Shown here one piece after another: positions 41,511-50,425 of a stretch of 64,000 bases of DNA (its first letter is position 1; each line of letters opens with the position of its first letter). A program made the position numbers and the translations under genes. This DNA is from Humibacter sp049446075 (lineage in GTDB: Bacteria > Actinomycetota > Actinomycetes > Actinomycetales > Microbacteriaceae), in NCBI RefSeq assembly GCF_049446075.1, contig NZ_JBMSEB010000001.1, forward strand, positions 2,170,001 through 2,234,000. The letters are read 5' to 3'. The notes beneath the pieces are model-generated. The model did no database searches, was not told where the DNA came from, and was given only the letters and a program-made list of their open reading frames with translations.

Positions 41511-42551
41511 TCAGTAGGCGAGCGCGCGGTCCACGGCCTCGAGCACGCGGTCGGCGTCTGGCAGATAGGCGTCTTCGAGCTTGGCCGGCGGGAACGGCGT
41601 GTCGAAGCCGGACACCCGCAACACGGGGGCCTGCAGTGAGTAGAACGCCTTCTCGGCCACCGTCGCGGCGACCTCGCTGCCGATGCTCGCGAATCCTGGC
41701 GCTTCTTGCGCGACCACCAGGCGGCCCGTCTTGCGCACGGAGCCGAGAAGCGGGCCGAAATCGATGGGCGAAAGCGAGCGCAGGTCGACGACCTCGACGC
41801 TGGTGCCCTCGTCCGAGGCGATCTCGGCAGCGCGCAGCAGCACGCTGACCATGGCGCCGTGGCCGACCAACGTGACGTCGCTCCCGGTGCGCACCACCCG
41901 GCTCGCGTGCAGCGGGGCGGCGCTCGCGGAGAAGTCGACCTCACCCTTCGGCCAGTAGCGGCTCTTCGGCTCGAGGAAGATGATCGGGTCGTCAGAGGCG
42001 ATCGCCTCCTGGATCATCCAGTACGCGTCGTTCGGAGTCGAGGGGCTCACGACCCGCAGCCCCGGCGTGTGGGCGAAGTAGGCTTCCGGGCTCTCCTGGT
42101 GGTGCTCGACCGCACCGATGTGGCCGCCGTACGGGATGCGGATGACCACGGGCATCCGGAGTGCGCCCTCGTGCCTTGCGGTGATCTTCGCCAGCTGCGT
42201 GGTGATCTGGTCGAAGGCCGGGAACACGAATCCGTCGAACTGGATCTCGCACACCGGCCGGTACCCGCGCATGGCGAGGCCGATCGCGGTGCCGACGATG
42301 CCGGATTCCGCCAGCGGGGTGTCGATCACCCGATGTGCGCCGAACTCCCGCTGCAACCCTTCGGTGATGCGGAAGACACCGCCGAGCGGGCCGATGTCCT
42401 CGCCCATGAGCAGCACCTTGGCGTCGTCGGCGAGCGCCTGCCGCATTCCCGCGTTCAGCGCCTTGGCCATCGGCAGACTCTCGACCCCGGTGTGGAACCG
42501 AGTGCGAGCGGATGCCTGCGAAGCCTGCTCCGCGATCGTCGCGTCGGTCAT
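41511..42551 (-). CDS. 2-oxoacid dehydrogenase E1 component, beta subunit
   Basis: Beta subunit (346 residues) of the thiamine-diphosphate-dependent E1, transketolase pyrimidine-binding fold. Signs: MGEDIGPLGGVFRITEGL (about 49-66), DTPLAESGIVGTAIGLAMRG, and YGGHIGAVEHHQESPEAYFAHTPGL, where the His pair is conserved in branched-chain and pyruvate E1-beta. It overlaps the E1-alpha stop by 4 bp (ATGA), so subunits are made in balance. Confidence 0.95.
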   Translation of the reverse strand: MTDATIAEQASQASARTRFHTGVESLPMAKALNAGMRQALADDAKVLLMGEDIGPLGGVFRITEGLQREFGAHRVIDTPLAESGIVGTAIGLAMRGYRPVCEIQFDGFVFPAFDQITTQLAKITARHEGALRMPVVIRIPYGGHIGAVEHHQESPEAYFAHTPGLRVVSPSTPNDAYWMIQEAIASDDPIIFLEPKSRYWPKGEVDFSASAAPLHASRVVRTGSDVTLVGHGAMVSVLLRAAEIASDEGTSVEVVDLRSLSPIDFGPLLGSVRKTGRLVVAQEAPGFASIGSEVAATVAEKAFYSLQAPVLRVSGFDTPFPPAKLEDAYLPDADRVLEAVDRALAY

Positions 42552-43750
42552 CGGCTCGCCTCCGCGCTCACGCTCGGGGTCCCATCAGACGGCGCTCCTG
42601 GACCCGCCGCGAACGACTTCTCGTACCGCTCGAACCACGCCTGCTGCTCCACGATGCCTGCGTGCGGCTCCGAGTACACCCACTCGAACACCGCCTCAGC
42701 GCTTGGTCCGGTGAGCTCGAGGGTGCGGCGACGCACGTCTGCCGCGTTGTCGGCGGCCTCCTCGTCGACCGAGTCGAACCACTCGTCGCCGACGCCGCGG
42801 CTCGCGAGGAAGGCGCGCATGCGCACGATGGGGTCGCGGCCGCGCCAGTGCTCGTCTTCGTCGGACGAGCGGTAGCGCGTCGGGTCGTCGCTCGTGGTGT
42901 GCGCACCCATGCGATACGTGACGGCCTCGATGAGGCTCGGCCCATGCCCGCCGCGCGCATCGTCGAGCTGTTTGGCCGTGACGATGTAGCTGGCCAGTAC
43001 GTCATTGCCGTCGACCTGCACACCCGGGATGCCGAAGCCGCTCGAGCGCAGGTAGAGCGGGGTGCGCGACTGCGTCTTCACCGGCACCGAGATGGCCCAC
43101 TGGTTGTTCTGCAGGAAGAAGACCTGGGGCGTCCGGTAGCTGGCCGCGAAGACGAACGCCTCGCTCACGTCTCCTTCGGAGCTCGCGCCGTCGCCGAAGT
43201 AGACCATGACGGCCTGATCGGATGCCGGATCGCCCGTCCCAGAGGCTCCGTCGAACTTCACGCCCATGGCGAAGCCCGTCGCGTGAAGCGTCTGGGTGCC
43301 GAGCACGAGCGTGTAGACCCGCATGTTGCCGTTCTTCGGGTCGGTCGGATCCCATCCGCTGTTGGTCACACCTCGCATGACCCGGATGATGTCCACCGGG
43401 TCGACGCCGCGAATGGTTGCCACGACGTGCTCCCGATACGACGGGAAGATGGTGTCCTGCGGCTTCGCCGCGTACGCGGAGCCGACCTGCGCAGCCTCCT
43501 GGCCGCTGCTCGGCGGCCACAGGGCGAGCTGCCCCTGCCGTTGCAGGTTGGTGGCCTCCACGTCGAACCTGCGCACCACGACCATGTCGCGGTAGAAGCG
43601 CCTGAAGTCGTCGTCGGTGAGCGCGTCGAGGTAGGGCAGAAACTCGGCGGCGGCATCCGTCGGCTCAAAACGACCGTCTTCGGTCAGTACTTGCACGCTC
43701 GCCGCGGAGAGCCCGGTCGACGACGCGAATCGGTCGTTCGTGGCAGACAT
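42548..43750 (-). CDS. 2-oxoacid dehydrogenase E1 component, alpha subunit
   Basis: Alpha subunit (400 residues) that binds thiamine diphosphate through GDGASSEGDVSEAFVFAASY (about 190-209) and NNQWAISV. The start of the core, LALWPPSSGQEAAQVGSAYA, and the phosphorylation-loop region YRMGAHTTSDDPTRYR are typical of BkdA/PdhA. It starts 5 bp after the aminotransferase stop codon. With E1-beta and E2 it forms the decarboxylating half of the complex. Confidence 0.95.
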   Translation of the reverse strand: MSATNDRFASSTGLSAASVQVLTEDGRFEPTDAAAEFLPYLDALTDDDFRRFYRDMVVVRRFDVEATNLQRQGQLALWPPSSGQEAAQVGSAYAAKPQDTIFPSYREHVVATIRGVDPVDIIRVMRGVTNSGWDPTDPKNGNMRVYTLVLGTQTLHATGFAMGVKFDGASGTGDPASDQAVMVYFGDGASSEGDVSEAFVFAASYRTPQVFFLQNNQWAISVPVKTQSRTPLYLRSSGFGIPGVQVDGNDVLASYIVTAKQLDDARGGHGPSLIEAVTYRMGAHTTSDDPTRYRSSDEDEHWRGRDPIVRMRAFLASRGVGDEWFDSVDEEAADNAADVRRRTLELTGPSAEAVFEWVYSEPHAGIVEQQAWFERYEKSFAAGPGAPSDGTPSVSAEASR

Positions 43751-43755
43751 CCTGA

Positions 43756-44862
43756 CTAACCTAACCGCTCGATGGGAGGGCTCTTCGGTAGATGATCGAC
43801 AAGCTCCTGCGCGATCTTTAGCACCCGGTCGACAGATTCCTCCTCGCCGACGCTGACCCGGATGCCGTCGGGCGCGAACCCGCGAACGGCCACTCCGGCT
43901 TCGAAGAATCGGTCGACGCAGAACGCCGTCTGCTCGCCTGTGGCCAGCCAGACGAAGTTGCCCTGGGCCTCGGGCACGTTCCAGCCCTGGCTCAGCAGCC
44001 CATCCCGCAAGCGGGCACGCCGTTCGGCGATGGCTGCGACCCGTGCGAGCAGCTCGTCCTCGCGATCGAGCGACGCCAGCGCTGCCGCCTGGGCGGTGTC
44101 GGTCACGCTCATCGGGATGGCGGTCGACCTTGCTGCGTTGAGCAGTCGCTCCGGCCCGACCGCGTAGCCGATGCGCAGGCCTGCGAGACCGTAGGCCTTC
44201 GAGAAGGTGCGCAGCACGACGAGATTGGGGTACCTGCCGACGAGAGTGCGACCGTCGACGTGGTCTGGATCGTCGACGAATTCCACATACGCCTCGTCGA
44301 GCAGCACCAGGCGATCGGGCGGCACCGATGCCATGAAGCGCTCGAACTCCTCCGAGCTCACGACCGGTCCCGTCGGGTTGTTCGGCGTGCAGACGATGAC
44401 GACGCGCGTTCGGTCGGTGATGGCCGCCAGCATGCCGTCGAGGTCGTGCCTGGCATCGGGCAGCAGAGGAACGGTGACACTAGATGCCCCGGAGACGGTC
44501 ACGAGCCCCGGGTAGGCCTCAAATGACCGCCACGCGTAGACCACCTCATCGCCCGGGCCCGCTGCGGCGTTGATGAACTGCGACAGCAGCGCGACGGATC
44601 CGGCACCGAGATGCACCTCCGCCGTGCCGACGCCGAACCGATCTGCGATGCGGTTGCGTAGGGCGAGCGCGGCGCCGTCCGGGTAGCGGTTAAGGGTCGC
44701 CGCGCGTGCGAGGGCATCCAGCACGCCCGGGAGCGGGTCGAACGGGTTCTCGTTGCTCGAGAGCTTGAAGCCGTCTGCGGACGGAACGCGTCCCTGGGCA
44801 TATGCCGCCAGCTTCGCGATCTCGGGTCGCAGCCGCACGTGCTCGACGTTCTGTGGATCCAC
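43756..44862 (-). CDS. HisC-like / aromatic amino acid aminotransferase (class I/II PLP)
   Basis: PLP-dependent aminotransferase of 368 residues in the HisC/Pat family. Signature stretches: KLSSNENPFDPLPGV (about 33-47), YAWRSFEAYPGL, TPNNPTGPVVSSEEF, LDEAYVEFVDD, and TFSKAYGLAGLRIGYAVG, which holds the PLP Lys. As first gene of an operon with E1alpha, E1beta and E2 it may feed a 2-oxo acid made by transamination into the dehydrogenase; this is inferred from order only. A role in aromatic or histidine biosynthesis fits the family equally. The GTG start lies inside a perfect 14-bp palindrome (44851-44864). Confidence 0.9.
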   Translation of the reverse strand: MDPQNVEHVRLRPEIAKLAAYAQGRVPSADGFKLSSNENPFDPLPGVLDALARAATLNRYPDGAALALRNRIADRFGVGTAEVHLGAGSVALLSQFINAAAGPGDEVVYAWRSFEAYPGLVTVSGASSVTVPLLPDARHDLDGMLAAITDRTRVVIVCTPNNPTGPVVSSEEFERFMASVPPDRLVLLDEAYVEFVDDPDHVDGRTLVGRYPNLVVLRTFSKAYGLAGLRIGYAVGPERLLNAARSTAIPMSVTDTAQAAALASLDREDELLARVAAIAERRARLRDGLLSQGWNVPEAQGNFVWLATGEQTAFCVDRFFEAGVAVRGFAPDGIRVSVGEEESVDRVLKIAQELVDHLPKSPPIERLG

Positions 44863-44980
44863 AGAGCTAACTTACCTTCGGCCATATTCCACGGGCCTGA
44901 GAGGCTGCCATGCCTTCGCGCTGAGCCGAGCCGTCGCAACGCCCTTCCCCTGGAGGGGTACGCACTGGAACACTGTGTGG

Positions 44981-45373
44981 ATGAGGTTTCTGCTGAAACT
45001 GATCATCAACGCGTTCGCCCTCTGGGTCACGACCCTGATCGTCACGGGAGTGACGGTGAAGTCGTACGACCAGAACGACGGGCAGTGGCCCTTGATCTTG
45101 ACGTACCTGCTGCTCGCACTGATCTTCGGGATCGTGAACGGCATCGTCGGGACGGTCATCCGCATCGTCGCCTTCCCGCTGTACGTGCTCACGCTCGGGC
45201 TGGTGTCGCTCATCGTGAACGGGCTCTTGCTGCTCATCGTCTCGTGGATCAGCGATGCGATGGGCTTCGGCCTGCACGTCAACGGGTTCTGGGAAGGCGT
45301 GTGGGCTGCGCTGATCCTCGCGATCATCAGCTGGCTGCTCGGCCTCATCTTCCGTCCCGTGCTCAGGCGCTAA
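44981..45373 (+). CDS. Phage-holin-superfamily IV-like (PF04020) membrane protein
   Basis: A 130-residue protein with four transmembrane helices (about 5-22, 36-57, 62-84, 101-121), matching the actinobacterial 'mycobacterial 4 TMS phage holin' family. The name is historical; members are normal chromosomal proteins of unknown function. Start ATG 44981 (MRFLLKLIINAFALWVT). It diverges from the aminotransferase operon and is followed by a hairpin that also serves the convergent hydrolase gene. Confidence 0.85.
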   Translation: MRFLLKLIINAFALWVTTLIVTGVTVKSYDQNDGQWPLILTYLLLALIFGIVNGIVGTVIRIVAFPLYVLTLGLVSLIVNGLLLLIVSWISDAMGFGLHVNGFWEGVWAALILAIISWLLGLIFRPVLRR

Positions 45374-45393
45374 CGGGGCCGGGGTTTCGATAC

Positions 45394-45410
45394 GCGCGCC
45401 TTCGGCGTGC
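45394..45410. terminator. Two-way terminator between convergent genes
   Basis: Stem GCGCGCC-TTC-GGCGTGC with one G-U pair, framed by GGGTT and AACCC (45381-45419). It lies in the 60-bp gap between the holin-like and hydrolase genes and resembles a common actinobacterial dispersed repeat (GTTTCGATACGC...TACTCAACC). Confidence 0.65.
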
Positions 45411-45433
45411 TACTCAACCCGCTGTGTTGTTGT

Positions 45434-46891
45434 TCAATGCGACTGCACGCGGGTGCCCCGGTAGAGCTCGGCGTCGCCTCGGCCGCCGTCCGGGAGGGCT
45501 GCGAGCGCAGCGGCGAGCCGAGGGTCGCTCGTCGCATCCATCGTGCGCGCTGTGATGGCGTACTCCTTCATGAGGTGCGCGTCGATGGGTGACGAGCCCT
45601 GTGGCACCTCCCCGCTGAAGGTCTGACGTGTGACGACGATGCGGTCGCCGCCGTTCCGGTCCGCGGCGAGCGGGATGCCCCCGAGAGCCGGCACCAGGTC
45701 ATCCGTGTGCTCAACCGCCACGTCGACGGTCGTCGAGGGCACATCGATGCCGGCGGTGGGTGAACCGAACGTGACAAGCGCCGGCGTCGAGTATTCGCCC
45801 GAGACGGCAATGCTCGTCGCGACGATGCCGCCCTGCGAGTAGCCCACCGGGATCACGGTGTCGCCCGGCCGGATGCCCGCCTGCTGCATGGCCTGTTCCG
45901 TCGCTCTGAGCGATGCCGGATCGAGCTTCGCGATGCCGACGAGATCGCTCGTCATGTCGAACGGCTCTTCACCGGATGCAGGACTCGGGTCGACCGTTCC
46001 GCCCACGTACACGATGTATGCCGGATCGCCGTCGGCCCCCGCGTACCGCTCGATGCGCACCTGTGGCGAATCGGGGGCTGACGGCGGGATGCGCTTCGCC
46101 AGGTCTGCAAAGCCTGACGGCGGGGGCGCCGTGGTCGCCGCGGTGCGCTCGACGCTCACGGGCGTCTCGTGGAGGAGTCCGGCTGCCCTGCCGGCGCCGA
46201 CGACAATCGAGGTGCCGCCGCGGAGCCCGAACGCCCGCGTCCCACGGTCGTCGACGAGCGCCGCCAACGGCAGGGGAATCCCGGCTGCACCCAGCATGGC
46301 GTCGTCCGCCCCGGACACCGCGAACCTGATGAGCGAGACCACCCGTGGATCGCGCAACACACTCGCCTTGGAGCCGGCCAGGTCGCTCACGCCCTTCAGG
46401 AACTCCTGCGGCGAGCCGGTGGCGAGCGTGCCGATCCCGAGCACGGTCGCAGCGGTGGCGAGAAGCTGCGGCAGCGCGAACATTCCGGCGACCGCGGCCA
46501 GCGGCGCCAGCTGTCCGAGCGCCCAGCCGCTGAGGGTGCTGAGATCCATGATGCGGGCATCCGCGTCACGGTCCGCCCCGCTGTACTTCGCGGCAGCCTC
46601 GGCGAGATCGCCCGCTAGCCGCCTCGCCCGGGACGAGGAGTCGCGGATGCCGGCGGCAGCGACATGCGCGAGCCGCGCGGCATCCTGAGCGGAGTGCAGC
46701 GCATCCTGCGCAGCCTGCGCCCCGCGGCCGACGCCGAAGCCGGGCGCTCCGGCAAGGGCGAGCGCCGGACGCAGGGCGTGTGCCAGGTCGTCGAGCCTGT
46801 TCGCGATGACCGCGAGCGTCGCGCCGGCTTCGAGCAGAGCGTCCGACGCCACCCAGGTGCCGCCGCCCGAGATTGTGATGTCGTCGGACAT
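45434..46891 (-). CDS. Alpha/beta hydrolase with WXG-like N-terminal region
   Basis: A 485-residue protein. The first about 110 residues are Ala-rich helices with DITISGGGTW and a long helical pair (ANRLDDLAHALRPALALAG, AADRDADARIMDLS), resembling N-termini of ESX/T7SS-secreted proteins. A hydrophobic stretch (about 140-165) follows. The C-terminal half is an alpha/beta hydrolase with the nucleophile elbow GYSQGG (about residue 374) and a downstream Asp/His. Start ATG 46891 has GGAGGG 11 nt before it; GTG 46900 overlapping the previous stop is an alternative. It is coupled to a small WXG-like gene. A secreted lipase or toxin role is possible but unproven. Confidence 0.75.
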   Translation of the reverse strand: MSDDITISGGGTWVASDALLEAGATLAVIANRLDDLAHALRPALALAGAPGFGVGRGAQAAQDALHSAQDAARLAHVAAAGIRDSSSRARRLAGDLAEAAAKYSGADRDADARIMDLSTLSGWALGQLAPLAAVAGMFALPQLLATAATVLGIGTLATGSPQEFLKGVSDLAGSKASVLRDPRVVSLIRFAVSGADDAMLGAAGIPLPLAALVDDRGTRAFGLRGGTSIVVGAGRAAGLLHETPVSVERTAATTAPPPSGFADLAKRIPPSAPDSPQVRIERYAGADGDPAYIVYVGGTVDPSPASGEEPFDMTSDLVGIAKLDPASLRATEQAMQQAGIRPGDTVIPVGYSQGGIVATSIAVSGEYSTPALVTFGSPTAGIDVPSTTVDVAVEHTDDLVPALGGIPLAADRNGGDRIVVTRQTFSGEVPQGSSPIDAHLMKEYAITARTMDATSDPRLAAALAALPDGGRGDAELYRGTRVQSH

Positions 46892-46896
46892 GCCCG

Positions 46897-47145
46897 TCAC
46901 GACCCTCCCACCACCGCCGGTATCCGCTCCGCCGCAGCCGCCGCCCTTGTGAGCTCGTCCGCCGATCGCTCGAGGGCACTGAGCGCGTGGCCGATGGCGG
47001 CGCTCAACTCGTCGAGGCCTGCCTCGAATCGCCGCTGCGCCGGGGACCTCCACTCCACGCTGGCGGCATCCGGCAGCTGTGCCAGCACGGCGGCCAGCCC
47101 GGAACGCACCTCGTCGACGGCCGCCTGCGCCGCTCGCACTGCCAA
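46897..47145 (-). CDS. Small helical protein, WXG100-like
   Basis: A protein of about 82 residues that is almost entirely helical: AAQAAVDEVRSGLAAVLAQL, then a turn with EWRS (in place of WXG), then AQRRFEAGLDELSAAIGHAL. The two-helix hairpin with a Trp turn resembles WXG100/ESAT-6-like proteins. The start is uncertain: TTG 47145, GTG 47139, or a CTG at 47154 that has the best-spaced AGGAGG. The stop overlaps the possible GTG start of the hydrolase gene. It may be the secretion or binding partner of that hydrolase. Confidence 0.55.
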   Translation of the reverse strand: MAVRAAQAAVDEVRSGLAAVLAQLPDAASVEWRSPAQRRFEAGLDELSAAIGHALSALERSADELTRAAAAAERIPAVVGGS

Positions 47146-47316
47146 CCGATCCAGATGATCACCTCCTCTTCCACCAGCAGCGTTGCCGACCGAGGAGAGT
47201 GCCGGCAGCGGCGGCCCCGGAAATGGGGAGAGCCCCGGCACGGCGGCGCCTGGGGAGGGGCGGTCGTCGGCTTGACCGCAACCACGAGCGCTCCCGGGCT
47301 GCAGCAGAATGGAGTC

Positions 47317-47901
47317 ATGAGCTTCGCGCCGTTCGGCATCTGCTTCGTCTGCAGCGGAAACATCTGCCGTTCGCCGATCGCCGAAGTGGTGCTGCGCAAA
47401 CTCACCGAGGAGGCCGGGCTCGCCGACCGGGTGCGGATCTCGTCGGCCGGCACGGGCGACTGGCATGTCGGCGAGCAGGCCGACCCTCGTGCCGTCGAGG
47501 TGCTGCAGGCCCACGGCTATGACGGGTCCGCGCACCGCGCCAGACAGTTCGACCCGGCCTGGTTCGCGGACCTCGACCTGGTCGTGGCTCTGGACCGCAG
47601 CCACGAGCGGATCCTGAAGAACTGGGCGACCAATGACGTCGACCGCAGCAAGGTTCAGCTGCTGCGCAGCTTCGAATCGCCGCGGGCGCAGTCCCTGGAT
47701 GTTCCCGACCCCTACTACTCAGACCACACCCTCTTCGCCGCCGTGCTCGGAATGATCGAGCGCGCAGACCGGGCGCTGCTCGGCCAACTGGCGCCCGCGC
47801 TGCGCAGCCAGGCGCGGGCATCCTCACGGGGACGCGACGGAGCGGCCGAAGACGACACCGCGCAGGCGGATCTGCCGCCACAAGCACAAGGAAAGCCATG
47901 A
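47317..47901 (+). CDS. Low-molecular-weight protein tyrosine phosphatase
   Basis: A 194-residue LMW-PTP. The P-loop CSGNICRSP (CX5R, residues 11-19) and the acid VPDPYYSD (about 127-134) are both present, so catalysis should be intact. About 40 extra residues at the C-terminus (RSQARASSRGRDGAAEDDTAQADLPP) are disordered and beyond the usual family length. It shares its ATGA end with purB, an unexpected partner. Regulatory dephosphorylation of cytoplasmic proteins is typical of the family. Confidence 0.92.
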   Translation: MSFAPFGICFVCSGNICRSPIAEVVLRKLTEEAGLADRVRISSAGTGDWHVGEQADPRAVEVLQAHGYDGSAHRARQFDPAWFADLDLVVALDRSHERILKNWATNDVDRSKVQLLRSFESPRAQSLDVPDPYYSDHTLFAAVLGMIERADRALLGQLAPALRSQARASSRGRDGAAEDDTAQADLPPQAQGKP

Positions 47902-49283
47902 CCTCCCTTCCCCCTCAGCCGCTCAGCCCGCTCGACGGCCGGTATCGGCCGGCAGTCACCGAGCTCGGCGACTTCCTCTCCGAGGCCGGGCTGAACCGCG
48001 CTCGCGTGCAGGTGGAGGTGGAATGGCTGCTGTATCTCACCTCGCACCGCATGTTCGGGAGCGAGCCGCTCGGCGAGGAGCAGGCATCCGCTCTGCGCGG
48101 GCTCGTCACGGACTTCGGACAGGACGAGATCGACCGGTTGGCCACGCTCGAGGCGACGACCAGGCACGACGTGAAGGCCGTCGAATACCTCGTGCGCGAG
48201 AAGCTGCACGAGCTCGGCCTGGATGCCATCGCCGAGCTCACGCACTTCGCCTGCACGAGCGAAGACATCAACAACCTCTCCTATGCGCTCACGGTCTCGG
48301 ACGCGGTTCGCCGGGTGTGGCTGCCCAAGTTCCGGGCAGTCGTTGAGGCTCTGCGGTCGCGGGCGATCGAGTTGCGGGATGCCTCGATGCTCGCCCACAC
48401 GCACGGTCAGCCTGCGACGCCCACGACGATGGGCAAGGAACTCGCCGTGTTCGTGTACCGGCTCGAGCGCATCGGTGCACAGGTGGAGGGCAGCGAATAC
48501 CTCGGCAAGTTCAGCGGCGCCACCGGCACGTTCTCGGCGCACCTCGCTGCCGACCCGGCCGCGGACTGGCCCGCGATCTCGAAGGAGTTCGTCGAGTCGC
48601 TTGGCCTGACCTGGAACCCGCTCACCACCCAGATCGAGTCGCACGACTGGCAGGCCGAGCTCTACGGCCGCATCGCTCACGCGAACCGGGTGCTTCACAA
48701 CCTCGCGACGGATGTCTGGACCTACATCTCGCTCGGCTACTTCAGGCAGATTCCACAGGCCGGCGCCACGGGGTCGTCGACAATGCCGCACAAGATCAAC
48801 CCGATCAGGTTCGAGAATGCGGAGGCGAACCTCGAGCTCTCGTGCGCTGTGCTCGACTCGCTCGCGTCCACGCTCGTGACCAGCCGGCTGCAGCGCGACC
48901 TCACCGACTCCACCACGCAGAGGAACATCGGCGTCGGGTTGGGGCACTCACTGCTCGCGCTCGACAACATCCAGCGCGGACTCACCGAGATCGCGATCGA
49001 CGAGGATGCCCTCGCGCGCGACCTCGACGCGAACTGGGAGGTGCTGGGCGAGGCCATCCAGACCGTCATCCGGGGCGAGGTGGCTGCCGGCCGGTCGTCG
49101 ATCAGCGACCCCTACGCTCTGCTGAAGGACCTCACGAGGGGCAAACGCGTGGACAGGGAAGGGCTTGCGGCGTTCATCGACACCCTGGACATCGGCGAGG
49201 ATGCCAAGGCGCGCTTGCTCGAGCTGACGCCGGCTGGTTACACGGGGCTGGCATCCGAATTGGTCGAGTACCTCGGGCGATAG
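47898..49283 (+). CDS. purB: Adenylosuccinate lyase
   Basis: Fumarase/aspartase-superfamily enzyme of purine synthesis, 461 residues, which releases fumarate from SAICAR and adenylosuccinate. It belongs to the longer PurB form with the start PLSPLDGRYRPAV. The signature GSSTMPHKINPIRFENAE (about 293-310) and the region HTHGQPATPTTMGKELAVF (about 175-193) carry catalytic Ser and His. Its start overlaps the phosphatase stop by 4 bp. A minisatellite begins 77 bp after the stop codon. Confidence 0.97.
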   Translation: MTSLPPQPLSPLDGRYRPAVTELGDFLSEAGLNRARVQVEVEWLLYLTSHRMFGSEPLGEEQASALRGLVTDFGQDEIDRLATLEATTRHDVKAVEYLVREKLHELGLDAIAELTHFACTSEDINNLSYALTVSDAVRRVWLPKFRAVVEALRSRAIELRDASMLAHTHGQPATPTTMGKELAVFVYRLERIGAQVEGSEYLGKFSGATGTFSAHLAADPAADWPAISKEFVESLGLTWNPLTTQIESHDWQAELYGRIAHANRVLHNLATDVWTYISLGYFRQIPQAGATGSSTMPHKINPIRFENAEANLELSCAVLDSLASTLVTSRLQRDLTDSTTQRNIGVGLGHSLLALDNIQRGLTEIAIDEDALARDLDANWEVLGEAIQTVIRGEVAAGRSSISDPYALLKDLTRGKRVDREGLAAFIDTLDIGEDAKARLLELTPAGYTGLASELVEYLGR

Positions 49284-49359
49284 CGCGGGGCACGCATCCC
49301 GAGCGGCGCGACGACTAGAGCCGGCCGATACGCGCGCAGGTGCGCCGCGCAGCGCAGTC

Positions 49360-49424
49360 GTGCAGCTGAGCGGTGCAGCTCAGCCGTGCGGCTCAGTCGG
49401 GCGGCTGAGTCCTGCAGCTCAGTC
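49360..49424. repeat. Minisatellite, 13 bp x 5
   Basis: Five copies of a 13-bp unit (GTGCAGCTCAGCC type) between convergent purB and the small membrane protein gene. The last copy covers the stop codon of that gene (49419-49421). Copies differ by one to four bases. Confidence 0.85.
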
Positions 49425-49757
49425 GTGCGGGTTGCGCGGGGGACGGCGGCCGTCGGGGCCGGTCGTGCCGGAATCCGTGCCGTCCGGAAGCTGCGGTTGC
49501 TCACCGTTCAGCTCGGCGAGATCGCGTCGTTCCTCGTCGTCGGGCTTGAACCCGAGCGCGAACATCGCGAGCACGACGAGCGTGACGATGAACGCGATGC
49601 CGAAGAAGACGATCGCGAGCACGGGTTCGCGGGTGGCCATCAGCACGATGAGGCCGACGAACAGCGCGAGCACGGCCGCGATGCCCAGGAATTCAACCGG
49701 CTTCATGCGGTCGCGCAGGCTTGGCGTGCGGTCCGCGGGGGTCTTGTCGTCGGTCAC
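49419..49757 (-). CDS. Small two-helix membrane protein
   Basis: A 112-residue protein with a short charged N-terminus (RDRMKPVEF), two transmembrane helices (about 20-44 and 47-68) and a long soluble, Asp/Gly/Pro-rich tail. No family is recognised. GTG 49757 overlaps the stop of the preceding gene (GTGA), so the two are made together. Its stop codon lies inside a 13-bp minisatellite, which could alter the tail if the array expands. Confidence 0.75.
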   Translation of the reverse strand: MTDDKTPADRTPSLRDRMKPVEFLGIAAVLALFVGLIVLMATREPVLAIVFFGIAFIVTLVVLAMFALGFKPDDEERRDLAELNGEQPQLPDGTDSGTTGPDGRRPPRNPHD

Positions 49758-50425
49758 TGGTGTTTCTCCGGAGCGTTCTCGTCTGTCGTGGCGGCTGGCG
49801 TTGCATTCCGCCCGCCGAGGCCGCGCTTGTCTGCATCCGGGGTGCGGATGCCGCCCGGAGCGTCGCCCTCGTGACCGTGCGCGAGTCCGAACTTGAGTGT
49901 GAAGGCGCCGATTCCCACGTAGACGCCGACGATGACGGCGTACGCACCGAACAGACCCACGGCCAACACGGAGTCCGGCGGGATGACGAGGAACACCAGC
50001 GCGAGCACCGCGGTCAGCGTGCCCACCAGGATCCAATCGCGGGAGGATTCGGAGCGGCCGCGCGTCCGCACTCCGCAGTACAGCTCGGCAAACCCGGTCA
50101 GGGCCGCCCACACGCTCACGCCGTAGAGCAGTGCGCCGAGGCCTGCCCCATTGAGGGCGAGTGCCGCCGCACCCACAACGACGCCGAGCGCGCCCTGTGC
50201 GACGAAGAGCCACTTGGTGAAGGCATCCTCGAGCAGCAGCGCGCCTGCGCCGATCACAATGCCTTCGAGCAGCGCGAAGCTTCCGAACACGATCATGCCG
50301 ATGTGCGCGGAGTGGTCGGGGTCGAACGTCACGAAGCCGCCCGCGACGAGTGCGACGATCGCACGCACGAGAGCGACGACCCAGAAGCGATCCGGGCTCA
50401 CGCGCGGAGACGCGGCTGTGCTCAC
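49754..50425 (-). CDS. DUF308/HdeD-like membrane protein
   Basis: A 223-residue membrane protein with six predicted helices (about 13-190), starting GTG 50425 (VSTAASPRVSPDRFWVV). The repeating pattern of paired helices with ALLYGVSVWAALTGFAELYCGVRTR resembles DUF308/HdeD proteins, a stress-linked family of unclear mechanism. The C-terminal about 35 residues are soluble and Gly/Asp-rich. It is coupled to the small membrane protein downstream. Confidence 0.75.
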   Translation of the reverse strand: MSTAASPRVSPDRFWVVALVRAIVALVAGGFVTFDPDHSAHIGMIVFGSFALLEGIVIGAGALLLEDAFTKWLFVAQGALGVVVGAAALALNGAGLGALLYGVSVWAALTGFAELYCGVRTRGRSESSRDWILVGTLTAVLALVFLVIPPDSVLAVGLFGAYAVIVGVYVGIGAFTLKFGLAHGHEGDAPGGIRTPDADKRGLGGRNATPAATTDENAPEKHQ

